Part shown: piece by piece, positions 39,900 to 49,464 of the stretch
Position numbering within the stretch: the stretch's first letter is position 1
How the letters are laid out: every line of letters starts with the position of its first letter
Assembly: GCF_012843315.1 (NCBI RefSeq)
Contig: NZ_JABAEX010000005.1
Span: forward strand, 1 to 64,000
Length of the DNA: 64,000 nt
Direction of reading: 5' to 3'
Source: Streptococcus sp. WB01_FAA12
GTDB taxonomy: Bacteria; Bacillota; Bacilli; Lactobacillales; Streptococcaceae
Position numbers and translations under genes: made by a program
The notes under the pieces: model-generated
What the model was told of the DNA's origin: nothing
The model's input: only the letters and a program-made list of their open reading frames with translations
Database searches by the model: none

Positions 39900-41105
39900 A
39901 TGAAGAAAAAAATCTTAGCGTCACTTTTGTTAAGTACAGTATTGGTCTCACAAACAGCAGTATTGACAACTGTTCGTGCAGAAACAACTGATGAAAAAAT
40001 TGCTGCTCAAGATAATAAAATTAGCAGTTTAACAGAGCAACAACAAGAAGCTCAAAAGCAAGTGGATCAAATCCAAGGTCAAGTTTCAACAATTCAAGCA
40101 GAGCAAGCAAGCTTGCAAGCTGAAAACGAAAAATTACAAGCTGAATCTAAAAAACTTGAAGGAGAAATTACAGAGCTTTCTAAAAATATCGTGGCTCGTA
40201 ATGCTTCTTTAGAAAAACAAGCACGTAGCGCACAGACAAATGGAGCTGCGACTAGCTACATTAATACAATTGTAAACTCAAAATCAATCACAGAAGCCAT
40301 TTCGCGTGTTGCTGCAATGAGCGAGATTGTATCGGCTAACAACAAAATGTTGGAGCAACAAAAGGCTGATAAAAAAGCAATTTCTGATAAACAAGTAGCC
40401 AATAATGAAGCAATCAATACAGTTATTGCTAACCAACAAAAACTGGCTGATGATGCGCAGGCATTGACAACTAAGCAAGCTGAGTTGAAGGTTGCAGAGT
40501 TGAATCTTGCTGCTGAAAAAGCTACTGCAGAAGGTGAAAAAGCTAGTTTGCTAGAGAAGAAAGCAGCAGCAGAGGCAGAAGCACGTGCTGCAGCAGAAGC
40601 TGAAGCAGCTTACAGAGCACGTCAAACAAGCCAACAGCAGTCAGTTGTTGCTTCTGGAAACACAAGTTTCTCAGCTCAAGTACAGGCAACATCAACAACT
40701 GACGATGAGGATTCAAGCTACACTCCAGCACCTGCGGCAGCGCCTGCTAGACAACGCCCAACTTACAGCTCAAATGCTTCAAGTTATCCAACTGGTGAAT
40801 GTACTTGGGGAGCTAAAACATTGGCACCTTGGGCTGGAGATTACTGGGGCAACGGAGCTCAGTGGGCAACAAGTGCAGCCGCAGCAGGATTCCGTACAGG
40901 TTCAACTCCACAAGTTGGTGCGATTGCATGCTGGAATGATGGTGGTTATGGACACGTAGCGGTTGTTACAGCAGTTTCATCATCAACTCGTATTCAAGTA
41001 TCAGAATCAAACTACGGTGGAGATCGTACAATCGGAAACAAACGTGGATGGTTCAACCCAACTACAACTTCTGAAGGTTATGTAACATACATCTATCCAA
41101 ACTAA
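39900..41105 (+). CDS. pcsB: Peptidoglycan hydrolase PcsB
   Basis: PcsB is a secreted CHAP amidase/endopeptidase that splits daughter cells under FtsEX control. The 401-residue protein has a signal peptide (cleavage likely near VRAETTD, residue 27), a long coiled coil (about 30-240), an alanine/proline linker and a CHAP domain with the catalytic cysteine in [10 protein letters not shown] and histidine in GYGHVAVV. A WalR-type box lies upstream. GAAGGAG precedes the ATG. Confidence 0.95.
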   Translation: MKKKILASLLLSTVLVSQTAVLTTVRAETTDEKIAAQDNKISSLTEQQQEAQKQVDQIQGQVSTIQAEQASLQAENEKLQAESKKLEGEITELSKNIVARNASLEKQARSAQTNGAATSYINTIVNSKSITEAISRVAAMSEIVSANNKMLEQQKADKKAISDKQVANNEAINTVIANQQKLADDAQALTTKQAELKVAELNLAAEKATAEGEKASLLEKKAAAEAEARAAAEAEAAYRARQTSQQQSVVASGNTSFSAQVQATSTTDDEDSSYTPAPAAAPARQRPTYSSNASSYPTGECTWGAKTLAPWAGDYWGNGAQWATSAAAAGFRTGSTPQVGAIACWNDGGYGHVAVVTAVSSSTRIQVSESNYGGDRTIGNKRGWFNPTTTSEGYVTYIYPN

Positions 41106-41108
41106 TGT

Positions 41109-41141
41109 ATAAAACGAAGAGACTCAATCGAGTCTCTTTTA
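41109..41141 (+). terminator. Terminator after pcsB
   Basis: AAGAGACTC and GAGTCTCTT flank AATC, followed by TTAATGTTTTT. It ends the pcsB transcript before the rpsB promoter. Confidence 0.8.
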
Positions 41142-41183
41142 ATGTTTTTATCCGAAAGTCCTACTAAAATTCTACTAAATAGC

Positions 41184-41327
41184 TTGAAAATACTGTTGAA
41201 ATATGATAGAATAAAACTTGTCGTGTAAACGATAATACTCATTCTTGATGAATTGTGAAACTGTTGCCCTTGGGTCGTTTTGCAAGCTGAAATCTAGAAG
41301 AGGAAAAAACAAAAAGGAGAAATACTC
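41184..41327 (+). promoter_or_regulatory. rpsB promoter and structured leader
   Basis: TTGAAA (41184-41189), a 17-base spacer and TAGAAT (41207-41212) predict a leader of about 109 bases. It holds short complementary parts (ATTC/GAAT, CCC/GGG and CTTG/CAAG) that could fold. Long leaders before ribosomal-protein genes often bind the encoded protein; no known motif is recognised here. Confidence 0.5.
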
Positions 41328-42107
41328 ATGGCAGTAATTTCAATGAAACAACTTCTTGAGGCTGGTGTACACTTTGGTCACCAAACTCGTCGCTGGAACC
41401 CTAAGATGGCTAAGTACATCTTCACTGAGCGTAACGGAATCCACGTTATCGACTTGCAACAAACTGTAAAATACGCTGACCAAGCATATGACTTTATGCG
41501 TGATGCAGCAGCTAACGATGCAGTTGTATTGTTTGTTGGTACTAAGAAACAAGCTGCTGACGCTGTTGCTGAAGAAGCTGTACGTTCAGGTCAATACTAC
41601 ATCAACCACCGTTGGTTGGGTGGAACTCTTACTAACTGGGGAACTATCCAAAAACGTATTGCTCGTTTGAAAGAAATCAAACGTATGGAAGAAGAAGGAA
41701 TTTTCGACGTTCTTCCTAAGAAAGAAGTTGCACTTCTTAACAAGCAACGTGCACGTCTTGAAAAATTCTTGGGTGGTATCGAAGACATGCCTCGTATCCC
41801 AGATGTAATGTACGTAGTTGACCCGCATAAAGAGCAAATCGCTGTTAAAGAAGCTAAAAAATTGGGTATCCCAGTTGTAGCGATGGTTGACACAAACACT
41901 GATCCAGATGATATCGATGTAATCATCCCAGCTAACGATGATGCTATCCGCGCTGTTAAATTGATCACAGCTAAATTGGCTGATGCTATCATCGAAGGAC
42001 GTCAAGGTGAAGATGCAGCAGCAGTTGAAGCAGAATTTGCAGCTTCAGAAGCTCAAGCAGACTCAATCGAAGAAATCGTTGAAGTTGTAGAAGGCGACAA
42101 CGCTTAA
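41328..42107 (+). CDS. rpsB: 30S ribosomal protein S2
   Basis: The 259-residue protein starts [19 protein letters not shown] (19 residues), the S2 hallmark, and contains the [10 protein letters not shown] motif and the VVDPHKEQ stretch. AAAGGAG precedes the ATG. Codon use is strongly biased toward highly expressed genes. It is followed by a GC-rich terminator-like hairpin and then tsf. Confidence 0.98.
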   Translation: MAVISMKQLLEAGVHFGHQTRRWNPKMAKYIFTERNGIHVIDLQQTVKYADQAYDFMRDAAANDAVVLFVGTKKQAADAVAEEAVRSGQYYINHRWLGGTLTNWGTIQKRIARLKEIKRMEEEGIFDVLPKKEVALLNKQRARLEKFLGGIEDMPRIPDVMYVVDPHKEQIAVKEAKKLGIPVVAMVDTNTDPDDIDVIIPANDDAIRAVKLITAKLADAIIEGRQGEDAAAVEAEFAASEAQADSIEEIVEVVEGDNA

Positions 42108-42128
42108 TTCATATAAATAGTAATTACC

Positions 42129-42165
42129 TAGGAGGGCGGGGCGTAGCCCGGCTCTCCTATTTTTT
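42129..42165 (+). terminator. GC-rich attenuator between rpsB and tsf
   Basis: TAGGAG pairs with CTCCTA around a GC-rich inner stem (CGGG / CCCG) and a T-run follows. No promoter is evident between it and tsf, so it probably ends only part of the transcripts and sets the S2 to EF-Ts ratio. Confidence 0.7.
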
Positions 42166-42186
42166 AAAAAATATAGGAGAATCAAA

Positions 42187-43227
42187 ATGGCAGAAATTAC
42201 AGCTAAACTTGTAAAAGAGTTGCGTGAAAAATCTGGTGCCGGTGTTATGGACGCTAAAAAAGCGCTTGTAGAAACAGACGGCGATATCGAAAAAGCGATT
42301 GAATTGCTTCGTGAAAAAGGTATGGCGAAAGCAGCTAAGAAAGCTGACCGCGTTGCTGCAGAAGGTTTGACTGGTGTTTATGTTAACGGTAACGTTGCAG
42401 CAGTAATTGAAGTAAACGCTGAAACTGACTTCGTTGCGAAAAACGCTCAATTCGTTGACTTGGTTAATGCTACAGCTAAAGTAATTGCTGAAGGAAAACC
42501 AGCTAACAACGAAGAAGCACTTGCTTTGACAATGCCTTCAGGTGAAACTCTTGAAGCAGCTTATGTGTCTGCAACTGCAACTATCGGGGAAAAAATCTCA
42601 TTCCGTCGTTTTGCTTTGATCGAAAAAACAGATGCACAACACTTTGGAGCTTACCAACACAATGGTGGTCGTATCGGTGTTATCTCAGTTATCGAAGGTG
42701 GAGACGAAGCTCTTGCTAAACAATTGTCAATGCACATCGCAGCGATGAAACCAACAGTTCTTTCTTATAAAGAATTGGACGCTCAATTTGTTAAAGATGA
42801 GTTGGCACAATTGAACCACGTCATCGACCAAGACAATGAAAGTCGCGCTATGGTTAACAAACCAGCTCTTCCACACTTGAAATATGGATCAAAAGCACAA
42901 TTGACTGATGAAGTAATCGCTCAAGCTGAAGCTGACATCAAAGCTGAGTTGGTTGCAGAAGGCAAACCAGAAAAAATCTGGGACAAAATCATCCCAGGTA
43001 AAATGGACCGCTTCATGCTTGACAATACTAAAGTTGACCAAGCATACACACTTCTTGCACAAGTCTACATCATGGATGACAGCAAGACAGTTGAAGCTTA
43101 TCTTGAATCAGTAAATGCTTCAGTAGTTGAGTTCGCTCGCTTTGAAGTTGGTGAAGGTATCGAGAAAGCTGCAAATGACTTCGAAGCTGAAGTTGCAGCT
43201 ACAATGGCAGCAGCCTTGAATAACTAA
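42187..43227 (+). CDS. tsf: Elongation factor Ts
   Basis: EF-Ts exchanges nucleotide on EF-Tu. The 346-residue protein starts [20 protein letters not shown] (20 residues), then DAKKAL and the conserved TDFVAKN segment. ATAGGAG stands seven bases before the ATG. rpsB-tsf is one of the most conserved bacterial pairs. Confidence 0.98.
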   Translation: MAEITAKLVKELREKSGAGVMDAKKALVETDGDIEKAIELLREKGMAKAAKKADRVAAEGLTGVYVNGNVAAVIEVNAETDFVAKNAQFVDLVNATAKVIAEGKPANNEEALALTMPSGETLEAAYVSATATIGEKISFRRFALIEKTDAQHFGAYQHNGGRIGVISVIEGGDEALAKQLSMHIAAMKPTVLSYKELDAQFVKDELAQLNHVIDQDNESRAMVNKPALPHLKYGSKAQLTDEVIAQAEADIKAELVAEGKPEKIWDKIIPGKMDRFMLDNTKVDQAYTLLAQVYIMDDSKTVEAYLESVNASVVEFARFEVGEGIEKAANDFEAEVAATMAAALNN

Positions 43228-43236
43228 TGATAAAAG

Positions 43237-43262
43237 AGGAAGCAATTTGCTTCCTTTTTCTT
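43237..43262 (+). terminator. Terminator after tsf
   Basis: AGGAAGCA and TGCTTCCT flank a 3-base loop and are followed by TTTTTC. Confidence 0.8.
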
Positions 43263-43302
43263 TTGCTGTAGAGAACTTAGATTTTTCTTTAAATTGGTCA
43301 AA

Positions 43303-43325
43303 GAAAAAGCCCTTTAATAAGGGCT
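43303..43325 (-). terminator. Terminator after cysK
   Basis: On the minus strand AGCCC and GGGCT close an AT-rich stem-loop that is followed by TTTTTC. Confidence 0.75.
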
Positions 43326-43341
43326 AAGTGCATTTAGGAGA

Positions 43342-44268
43342 CTACACTTCAAATTCATAGAGTGCTGTAGACAGATAACGTTCGCCGTTATCTGGTGCTA
43401 AAGCAAGTACTTTCTTACCTGTACCTAATTTCTTGGCAACTTCAATTGCCCCGTAAATAGCTGCAGCTGAAGAAATCCCAACAAGGAAGCCTTCTTTTCC
43501 ACCAATTTCACGGCCAAGAGCTAGAGCATCATCTGACGTTACGCGGACGATACCATCATAGGCCTTTGTGTCAAGTGTTTCAGGAATAAATCCAGCTGAG
43601 ATGCCTTGAATTTTGTGAGGCCCTGGTTTTTCACCAGATAAGATCGCAGATTCATCTGCTTCTACTGCATAAACTTGAATGTTTGGATTTGCTGCTTTAA
43701 GAGCGTGAGAAACACCGGAGATCGTTCCACCGGTACCAACACCACCCACAAAGGCATCTAGTCCATCAGAACCGAAAGCAGCCAGTATTTCAGCTCCTGT
43801 TGTTCTTTCGTGTATTTCAGGATTAGCTGGGTTATTAAATTGGAGTGGAAGGAAGCCGTCACGTTCAGCAGCGATTTCCTGAGCTTTGGCAATAGCTCCT
43901 TTCATTCCTTCGCTACCAGGAGTAAGGACGAGTTCGGCACCATAAGCTTGGATAATCTTACGTCGTTCCACACTCATCGTTTCGGGCATGACGATAACAA
44001 CTTTATATCCCTTAGCAGCACCTACCCAAGAAAGTCCGATACCAGTATTTCCACTCGTTGCTTCAACAATGGTAGCACCTGGTTTTAGAATACCATCTTG
44101 TTCCGCTTTTTCAATCATGCTAAGGGCAATGCGGTCTTTTACTGACGATCCAGGGTTAAAAGCTTCAAGTTTTACATAAACATCTGCAGCACCTTCTGGA
44201 ACGATATTGTTGAGTTTAACAATTGGTGTTTGTCCAATTAGTTCAGTGATATTGTTATAAATAGTCAT
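43342..44268 (-). CDS. cysK: O-acetylserine sulfhydrylase (cysteine synthase)
   Basis: This PLP enzyme makes cysteine from O-acetylserine and sulfide. The 308-residue protein has the PLP lysine K44 in [11 protein letters not shown], the substrate loop [12 protein letters not shown], and the phosphate-binding glycine loop [16 protein letters not shown] lies before the ATG. It is monocistronic on the lagging strand, next to a PH-domain gene of unrelated role. Confidence 0.95.
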   Translation of the reverse strand: MTIYNNITELIGQTPIVKLNNIVPEGAADVYVKLEAFNPGSSVKDRIALSMIEKAEQDGILKPGATIVEATSGNTGIGLSWVGAAKGYKVVIVMPETMSVERRKIIQAYGAELVLTPGSEGMKGAIAKAQEIAAERDGFLPLQFNNPANPEIHERTTGAEILAAFGSDGLDAFVGGVGTGGTISGVSHALKAANPNIQVYAVEADESAILSGEKPGPHKIQGISAGFIPETLDTKAYDGIVRVTSDDALALGREIGGKEGFLVGISSAAAIYGAIEVAKKLGTGKKVLALAPDNGERYLSTALYEFEV

Positions 44269-44332
44269 AGATATACCTCTTTGTATAAGATGATACTAGT
44301 ATAACGTGCTCTAGGCTATTTGTAAAATATAG

Positions 44333-44360
44333 AAATCCTATCGAAGCGATAGGATTTTTT
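44333..44360. terminator. Hairpin between cysK and the PH-domain gene
   Basis: AAATCCTATCG and CGATAGGATTT flank a 3-base loop. On the minus strand it ends the PH-domain gene; the better T-run is on the plus strand. Confidence 0.7.
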
Positions 44361-44364
44361 TATA

Positions 44365-44808
44365 TCAAAGGTCTAAGCCATTAATTTTCAATCGATTGTG
44401 ATAAGCAAGTTCTAGTAAATAAGTGTAAAGGGGAAGAATATCCGTTTTCTTAGGAAATTCAAATTTGTGGGAACTAAAATGTTCATTATGTGCTTTTAGA
44501 AAGACATTCTCTAAATAAGTGATCGTAATCTCACTATCGTCTATACCTGCTCCTGCAGTTTCCATTTCAACGTTGACAATGTTCATCAAAAAGAGTGACT
44601 TAACAGACATCTTGCGACCAGTAGCGCCTTGCTTGTCTGTAAAGATGATACGAATATTTGTAAAGATGATTGCGTCGCGAATGAGCTTATATCCACTTTG
44701 GATTTCTTCATTCTCTAGTAGGTATTGACCGTATTCTTTGATAAGAGCTTCTTTGTTTTGCTCGCTGAAGTTACCAGCAAGTCCTTGAATAAATTTTTCA
44801 AACGCCAT
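44365..44808 (-). CDS. Bacterial PH-domain protein of unknown function
   Basis: The 147-residue cytoplasmic protein resembles the bacterial pleckstrin-homology (DUF1696-type) family, with the core YKLIRDAIIFTNIRIIFTD in two strands. No signal or membrane segment is seen. A GGAGAAATGC start region precedes it. It follows yigZ by 15 bases and may be co-transcribed with it. No function is known. Confidence 0.75.
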   Translation of the reverse strand: MAFEKFIQGLAGNFSEQNKEALIKEYGQYLLENEEIQSGYKLIRDAIIFTNIRIIFTDKQGATGRKMSVKSLFLMNIVNVEMETAGAGIDDSEITITYLENVFLKAHNEHFSSHKFEFPKKTDILPLYTYLLELAYHNRLKINGLDL

Positions 44809-44823
44809 GCATTTCTCCTTTGT

Positions 44824-45459
44824 TTACACTAAGTTTACAGGGACTTCAACTTCTCGTAAACCTTGATCTGTTAAAGTAACCTTTCCATTAAAAAACTCCA
44901 CAAGAGCAGCCTTGATATTTTCTTTCTCTTCTTTGTCAACATAAATCATTGTATCAACTTGATCTGTAAAGTTTGTATCCAGCTCCATGAGATTATGTTC
45001 TTTAAGGAAGTTACTGTACTCTTGGTATTGAGCGTAAGACATCTGAATGGCTATGCCAGCCTGCTCTTTGATTTCAATAATGCCAATTTCTTTGACTGCC
45101 AAGGCTACGCTTCCTGCATAAGCACGAATCAAACCACCAGCACCTAACTTAACCCCCCCAAAGTAGCGAGTAACCACTACGCAGACATTAGTAAGGTTAT
45201 GATTTTCTAAGACGCCAAGCATTGGGACTCCAGCGGTACCACTAGGCTCGCCATCATCACTCGTACGCTTGATCTCACTGCGTTCCCCTACAATAAAAGC
45301 AGAGCAGTTATGGGTGGCTTTGTAGTGTTCTTTTTTGATAGCAGTGATAAAGTCACGAGCCTCTTCTTCACTATAGACACGCTTTGCGTGACAGATAAAG
45401 CGTGACTTTTTAATTTCTTCTTGGACTTGCCCATCCTCTTTAATTGTTCTAAATTCCAT
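44824..45459 (-). CDS. yigZ: YigZ/IMPACT family protein (UPF0029)
   Basis: The 211-residue protein has the conserved N-terminal IMPACT domain with KSRFICHAKRV, DDGEPSGTAG and the glycine-rich FGGVKLGAGGLIRAY segment, followed by a ferredoxin-like DUF1949 domain. The eukaryotic homologue inhibits GCN2; the bacterial role is not settled. It is divergent from comFA with a 56-base gap, which also occurs in pneumococcus. Confidence 0.9.
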   Translation of the reverse strand: MEFRTIKEDGQVQEEIKKSRFICHAKRVYSEEEARDFITAIKKEHYKATHNCSAFIVGERSEIKRTSDDGEPSGTAGVPMLGVLENHNLTNVCVVVTRYFGGVKLGAGGLIRAYAGSVALAVKEIGIIEIKEQAGIAIQMSYAQYQEYSNFLKEHNLMELDTNFTDQVDTMIYVDKEEKENIKAALVEFFNGKVTLTDQGLREVEVPVNLV

Positions 45460-45500
45460 GATTTAATTGTACTAAAAAAATACCAAAAGCGCTAGATATT

Positions 45501-45508
45501 TACGAATA
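45501..45508 (+). promoter_or_regulatory. ComX (SigX) box of comFA
   Basis: TACGAATA is a perfect com-box (cin-box), the ComX -10-type element. It ends seven bases before the comFA ATG, so the transcript should begin at or beside the start codon. Confidence 0.85.
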
Positions 45509-45515
45509 AAGAAGT

Positions 45516-46814
45516 ATGAAAGTAAATCCAAATTATCTCGGTCACTTGTTTACTGAGAAAGAATTAACTAAAGAAGAACGAGAGATGGCCGTAAAACTAC
45601 CGGCAATGAGAAAAGAGAAGGGGAAACTTTTCTGTCAACGTTGTAATAGTTCTATTCTAGAAGATTGGTATTTGCCCATTGGGGCTTACTATTGTCGGGA
45701 ATGCTTGTTGATGAAGCGCGTTAGGAGCGATCAAGCTTTATACTATTTTCCTCAGGAGGATTTTCCTAAACAAGATGTTCTCAAATGGCGTGGTCAGTTA
45801 ACACCTTTTCAAGAAAAAGTGTCAGAGGGACTGCTTCAAGCGGTAGACAAGCAGGAACCGACCTTAGTTCATGCTGTCACAGGAGCTGGAAAGACAGAGA
45901 TGATTTATCAAGTTGTAGCCAAAGTGATTAATGATGGTGGTTCAGTTTGTTTGGCCAGTCCTCGAATCGATGTTTGTTTGGAGTTGTATAAACGACTGCA
46001 GAATGATTTTGCTTGTAGAATAGCACTGCTCCATGGCGAATCAGAACCCTATTTTCGAACTCCACTAGTTGTTGCAACGACTCATCAGCTATTAAAATTT
46101 CATCATGCTTTTGATTTGCTGATAGTGGATGAAGTAGATGCCTTTCCTTATGTTGACAATCCTGTGCTTTATTACGCTGTAAACCAATGTGTAAAGGAGG
46201 AGGGGTTAAAGATATTCCTTACAGCGACTTCTACAGATGAGTTAGATAAGATGGTTCGCACAGGAGAATTAAAAAGGTTGAGCTTGCCAAGACGATTTCA
46301 TGGAAATCCATTGATCATTCCAAAGCCAGTTTGGTTATCAGATTTTAATCGTTATTTAGATAAGAGTCAGTTGTCACCTAAGTTAAAGACCTTTATTGAG
46401 AGGCAGAGAAGAACAGGTTATCCCTTGTTAATCTTTGCATCAGAGATTAAGAAAGGTGAAAAACTAAAAGAAATTTTGCAAGAGCAGTACCCGAATGAGA
46501 ATATCGGTTTTGTATCTTCTGTCACAGAAGACCGGTTAGAGCAAGTGCAAGCTTTTCGAGATGGAGAACTGACAATACTGATCAGTACGACAATCTTGGA
46601 ACGTGGGGTTACCTTCCCTTGTGTGGATGTTTTCGTAGTAGAAGCTAATCATCGTCTCTTTACCAAGTCTAGCTTGATTCAGATTGGTGGGCGAGTTGGG
46701 CGTAGTATGGACAGACCAACTGGTGAGTTGCTCTTCTTTCATGATGGATTAAATACTTCCATCAAAAAGGCAATCAAGGAAATCAAGCAGATGAACAAGG
46801 AGGCGGGATTATGA
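45516..46814 (+). CDS. comFA: Competence DNA-uptake helicase/translocase ComFA
   Basis: ComFA is an ATP-driven DEAD-like motor that helps pull single-stranded DNA in during transformation. The 432-residue protein has a four-cysteine zinc site (CQRC ... CREC, about residues 38-69), Walker A TGAGKTEM (about 120-127), a DEVD box and the C-terminal helicase motif IGGRVGRS. A late competence promoter lies immediately upstream. No good ribosome site precedes the ATG. comFC overlaps by four bases. Confidence 0.96.
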   Translation: MKVNPNYLGHLFTEKELTKEEREMAVKLPAMRKEKGKLFCQRCNSSILEDWYLPIGAYYCRECLLMKRVRSDQALYYFPQEDFPKQDVLKWRGQLTPFQEKVSEGLLQAVDKQEPTLVHAVTGAGKTEMIYQVVAKVINDGGSVCLASPRIDVCLELYKRLQNDFACRIALLHGESEPYFRTPLVVATTHQLLKFHHAFDLLIVDEVDAFPYVDNPVLYYAVNQCVKEEGLKIFLTATSTDELDKMVRTGELKRLSLPRRFHGNPLIIPKPVWLSDFNRYLDKSQLSPKLKTFIERQRRTGYPLLIFASEIKKGEKLKEILQEQYPNENIGFVSSVTEDRLEQVQAFRDGELTILISTTILERGVTFPCVDVFVVEANHRLFTKSSLIQIGGRVGRSMDRPTGELLFFHDGLNTSIKKAIKEIKQMNKEAGL

Positions 46815-47473
46815 ATTGTTTATTATGTGGCCAGACTACAAAGAGTGAGTTAACTTTTAGTAGTCTCTTCCTTTTGAGGGATGACTGCAGTTATCTTTGC
46901 TCAACTTGTGCTTCTAGTTTTGAGAAGATTGGTGAAGACTATTGTCCAAACTGCATGAAAAGAGGGTTGTCAACCACGTGTCAAGATTGTGAACTTTGGT
47001 GTAAAGAAGGGATTCAAGTTAGCCATAAGGCGATATTCACCTACAATCAAGCTATGAAAGACTTCTTTAGTCGATATAAGTTTGATGGGGATTTTCTACT
47101 TAGAAAAGTTTTCGCTTCTGTTCTTGCTAATGAGTTGAAAAAGTATAGAGACTATGAATTTGTGGTAATTCCCTTAAGTCCTGAAAGATTGCTTGAGAGG
47201 GGATTTAATCAGGTTGAAGGTTTGGTTGAGGCGGCAGGATTTTCCTTTCAAGACTTATTAGGGAAAAGAGAAGAGAAAGCTAGTTCTTCTAAGAATCGTT
47301 CAGAAAGATTAGCTACTGAGATCCCATTTTTCATTAAAGATGAGACCTCACTTCCTAAGAAGATTTTGTTGATTGATGACATCTATACAACAGGAGCGAC
47401 TATTAATCGTGTGAAAAGGCTTCTGGAAGAAGCAGGTGTTTTGGAAGTCAAAACTTTTTCTCTTGTAAGATAA
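46811..47473 (+). CDS. comFC: Competence protein ComFC
   Basis: ComFC is a cytoplasmic PRTase-fold protein needed for efficient transformation; it binds ComFA and single-stranded DNA. The 220-residue protein has N-terminal zinc-finger cysteine pairs (CLLC, CSTC, CPNC, CQDC) and a PRPP loop ILLIDDIYTTGAT near residue 190. It is coupled to comFA by ATGA overlap. Confidence 0.95.
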   Translation: MNCLLCGQTTKSELTFSSLFLLRDDCSYLCSTCASSFEKIGEDYCPNCMKRGLSTTCQDCELWCKEGIQVSHKAIFTYNQAMKDFFSRYKFDGDFLLRKVFASVLANELKKYRDYEFVVIPLSPERLLERGFNQVEGLVEAAGFSFQDLLGKREEKASSSKNRSERLATEIPFFIKDETSLPKKILLIDDIYTTGATINRVKRLLEEAGVLEVKTFSLVR

Positions 47474-47482
47474 GGAAAAAAT

Positions 47483-47511
47483 TTGCAAAATGAAAATGAA
47501 AGCGTTATAAT
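47483..47511 (+). promoter_or_regulatory. hpf promoter with overlapping cre-like element
   Basis: TTGCAA (47483-47488), a 17-base spacer and TATAAT (47506-47511). TGAAAGCGTTATAA (47497-47510) fits the catabolite-response consensus at 13 of 14 positions and covers the -10, which would suit repression by CcpA. Confidence 0.5.
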
Positions 47512-47552
47512 ATAGTTAGAAAAATAAAAATGTTTAGAAAGAAGGTACTTAT

Positions 47553-48101
47553 ATGATTAAATATAGTATCCGTGGTGAAAACCTAGAAGTAACAGAAGCA
47601 ATTCGCAATTATGTAGTTTCTAAACTCGAAAAGATCGAAAAATATTTTCAACCTGAACAAGAGTTGGATGCACGTGTTAACTTGAAAGTTTACCGTGAAA
47701 AAACAGCAAAAGTTGAAGTAACAATTCCACTTGGCTCAATTACTCTTCGTGCAGAAGATATTTCTCAAGATATGTATGGTTCTATTGATCTTGTAACAGA
47801 TAAAATTGAACGCCAGATTCGAAAAAATAAAACAAAAATCGAACGCAAGAATAAAAATAAGGTTGCAACAAGCCAACTCTTTACAGATGCTCTAGTTGAA
47901 GATGCAAATGTTGTGCAGCCAAAAGTGGTTCGTTCAAAACAAATTGATTTAAAACCAATGGATTTGGAAGAAGCTCTTCTTCAAATGGACTTGTTAGGAC
48001 ATGATTTCTTTATCTATGTAGACGTAGAAGATCAAACAACAAATGTTTTGTATCGTCGTGAAGATGGTGAAGTTGGTTTGCTTGAAGTAAAAGAATCATA
48101 A
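47553..48101 (+). CDS. hpf: Ribosome hibernation promoting factor, long form
   Basis: Long HPF dimerises 70S ribosomes into inactive 100S particles in slow growth. The 182-residue protein has the N-terminal S30AE domain (MIKYSIRGENLEVTEAIRNY..., about 1-100), a linker, and the C-terminal dimerisation domain with KPMDLEEALLQMDLLGHDFF (20 residues). AGAAAGAAGG precedes the ATG. It has its own promoter downstream of comFC and a strong terminator. Confidence 0.95.
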   Translation: MIKYSIRGENLEVTEAIRNYVVSKLEKIEKYFQPEQELDARVNLKVYREKTAKVEVTIPLGSITLRAEDISQDMYGSIDLVTDKIERQIRKNKTKIERKNKNKVATSQLFTDALVEDANVVQPKVVRSKQIDLKPMDLEEALLQMDLLGHDFFIYVDVEDQTTNVLYRREDGEVGLLEVKES

Positions 48102-48115
48102 AATAGAATTTTTAA

Positions 48116-48145
48116 AGTGGTTTACACCAGTGTAAACCACTTTTG
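48116..48145 (+). terminator. Terminator after hpf
   Basis: GTGGTTTACAC and GTGTAAACCAC are a perfect 11-bp stem around a 2-base centre, followed by TTTTG. Confidence 0.75.
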
Positions 48146-48182
48146 TATTGCATCATTATAAGAGTTATAATTGGAGATAGTC

Positions 48183-49361
48183 ATGAAAGACGTGGTGATT
48201 GTTTCGGCGGTGCGAACACCTTTAGGTTCCTTTGGTGGGAGCTTAAAGAATGTTTCTGCTGTTGATTTGGGCTCTTTGGTCATTAAGAGCGCTTTGGAAA
48301 AAGCGAATATTAAACCAGAGCAGGTAGATGAAGTGATTATGGGGAATGTCCTAGGCGCAGGTTTAGGCCAAAACGTGGCTCGCCAAATGAGCATTCAAGC
48401 GGGGCTCCCTGAATTTACACCAGCCTTTACCATTAATAAGGTTTGTGGTTCTGGGTTAAAGGCAGTTCAGTTAGCTGCTCAAGCGATTCAGTGCGGTGAT
48501 GCAGATATTGTCGTGGCTGGTGGTGCAGAAAATATGAGTCAGGCTCCATATGTTTTGCCAAACTTCCGTTGGGGCGGCCGTATGGGCGATTCGAAAGTTG
48601 TAGATACCATGATTAAGGACGGTTTGTCTGATGCCTTTAACGAATACCATATGGGGATTACAGCTGAGAATGTGGCTGAAGAATATGGTATCAGTCGAGA
48701 AGAACAAGACGCTCTTGCTTTAGAATCACAAAAACGAGCAGTTGCGGCTATAGAATCTGGCCGCTTTAAAGAAGAGATTGTGCCAGTGGTCATTCCTCAA
48801 CGCAAAGGCGATCCTATCGTTTTTGATACAGATGAATATCCTAGAAAAGATGCTAGCTTAGAGAGTTTGTCTAAACTAGGTTCTGTTTTCAAAAAAGACG
48901 GTTCTGTTACAGCTGGAAATGCTTCAGGAATCAATGACGGAGCAGCGGCTGTCTTGGTCATGAGTGCTGAAAAAGCTGAAGAATTAGGACTTTCAGTGAT
49001 TGCCCGCATTCGTTCGTATGCAAGTGCAGGTTTGGATCCTAAGATGATGGGATGTGGACCAATTTATGCGACTCGCAAGGCTCTTGAAAAAGGCAATTTG
49101 ACAGTTGATGATCTTGACTTGATTGAGTCAAATGAAGCCTTTGCCGCTCAGGCTTGTGCGGTTGGGAAAACACTTGGCTTTAACACAGATATTGTCAATG
49201 TCAATGGTGGCGCGATTGCTCTTGGTCACCCAATTGGAGCTTCAGGCTGCCGTATCTTAGTGACTCTGGTACATGAGATGATGAAACGTGATGCTAAAAC
49301 TGGTTTAGCAACTCTCTGTATCGGGGGAGGGATGGGAACAGCCCTCATCGTTGAACGTTAA
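48183..49361 (+). CDS. Acetyl-CoA C-acetyltransferase (thiolase)
   Basis: This enzyme condenses two acetyl-CoA to acetoacetyl-CoA, the entry to the mevalonate pathway that streptococci use for isoprenoids. The 392-residue protein has the acyl-accepting C88 ([10 protein letters not shown]), the [15 protein letters not shown] loop and the C-terminal CIGGGMG cysteine. The ATG at 48183 is chosen because GGAGAT stands seven bases before it. It stands alone between terminators. Confidence 0.93.
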   Translation: MKDVVIVSAVRTPLGSFGGSLKNVSAVDLGSLVIKSALEKANIKPEQVDEVIMGNVLGAGLGQNVARQMSIQAGLPEFTPAFTINKVCGSGLKAVQLAAQAIQCGDADIVVAGGAENMSQAPYVLPNFRWGGRMGDSKVVDTMIKDGLSDAFNEYHMGITAENVAEEYGISREEQDALALESQKRAVAAIESGRFKEEIVPVVIPQRKGDPIVFDTDEYPRKDASLESLSKLGSVFKKDGSVTAGNASGINDGAAAVLVMSAEKAEELGLSVIARIRSYASAGLDPKMMGCGPIYATRKALEKGNLTVDDLDLIESNEAFAAQACAVGKTLGFNTDIVNVNGGAIALGHPIGASGCRILVTLVHEMMKRDAKTGLATLCIGGGMGTALIVER

Positions 49362-49389
49362 GTGACAGTAACCAGAGTATATAGATGTG

Positions 49390-49420
49390 CAGGAGGATGG
49401 TTAGCTTATCCTCCTTTTTG
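49390..49420 (+). terminator. Terminator after the thiolase gene
   Basis: AGGAGGAT and ATCCTCCT flank a short loop and are followed by TTTTTG. Confidence 0.8.
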
Positions 49421-49464
49421 CATTAAAATCATAAAAAAATCAATAAGGAAAAGGAGGCTTACCA

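Noticed and set aside
39803..39991. 62-residue frame between mreD and pcsB
   Set aside because: It covers the WalR box, the pcsB promoter and the start of pcsB in another frame, and resembles no protein.
41586..42005. Long antisense frames over rpsB and other highly expressed genes
   Set aside because: They mirror the biased codon use of the real gene, have no ribosome sites and resemble no protein family.
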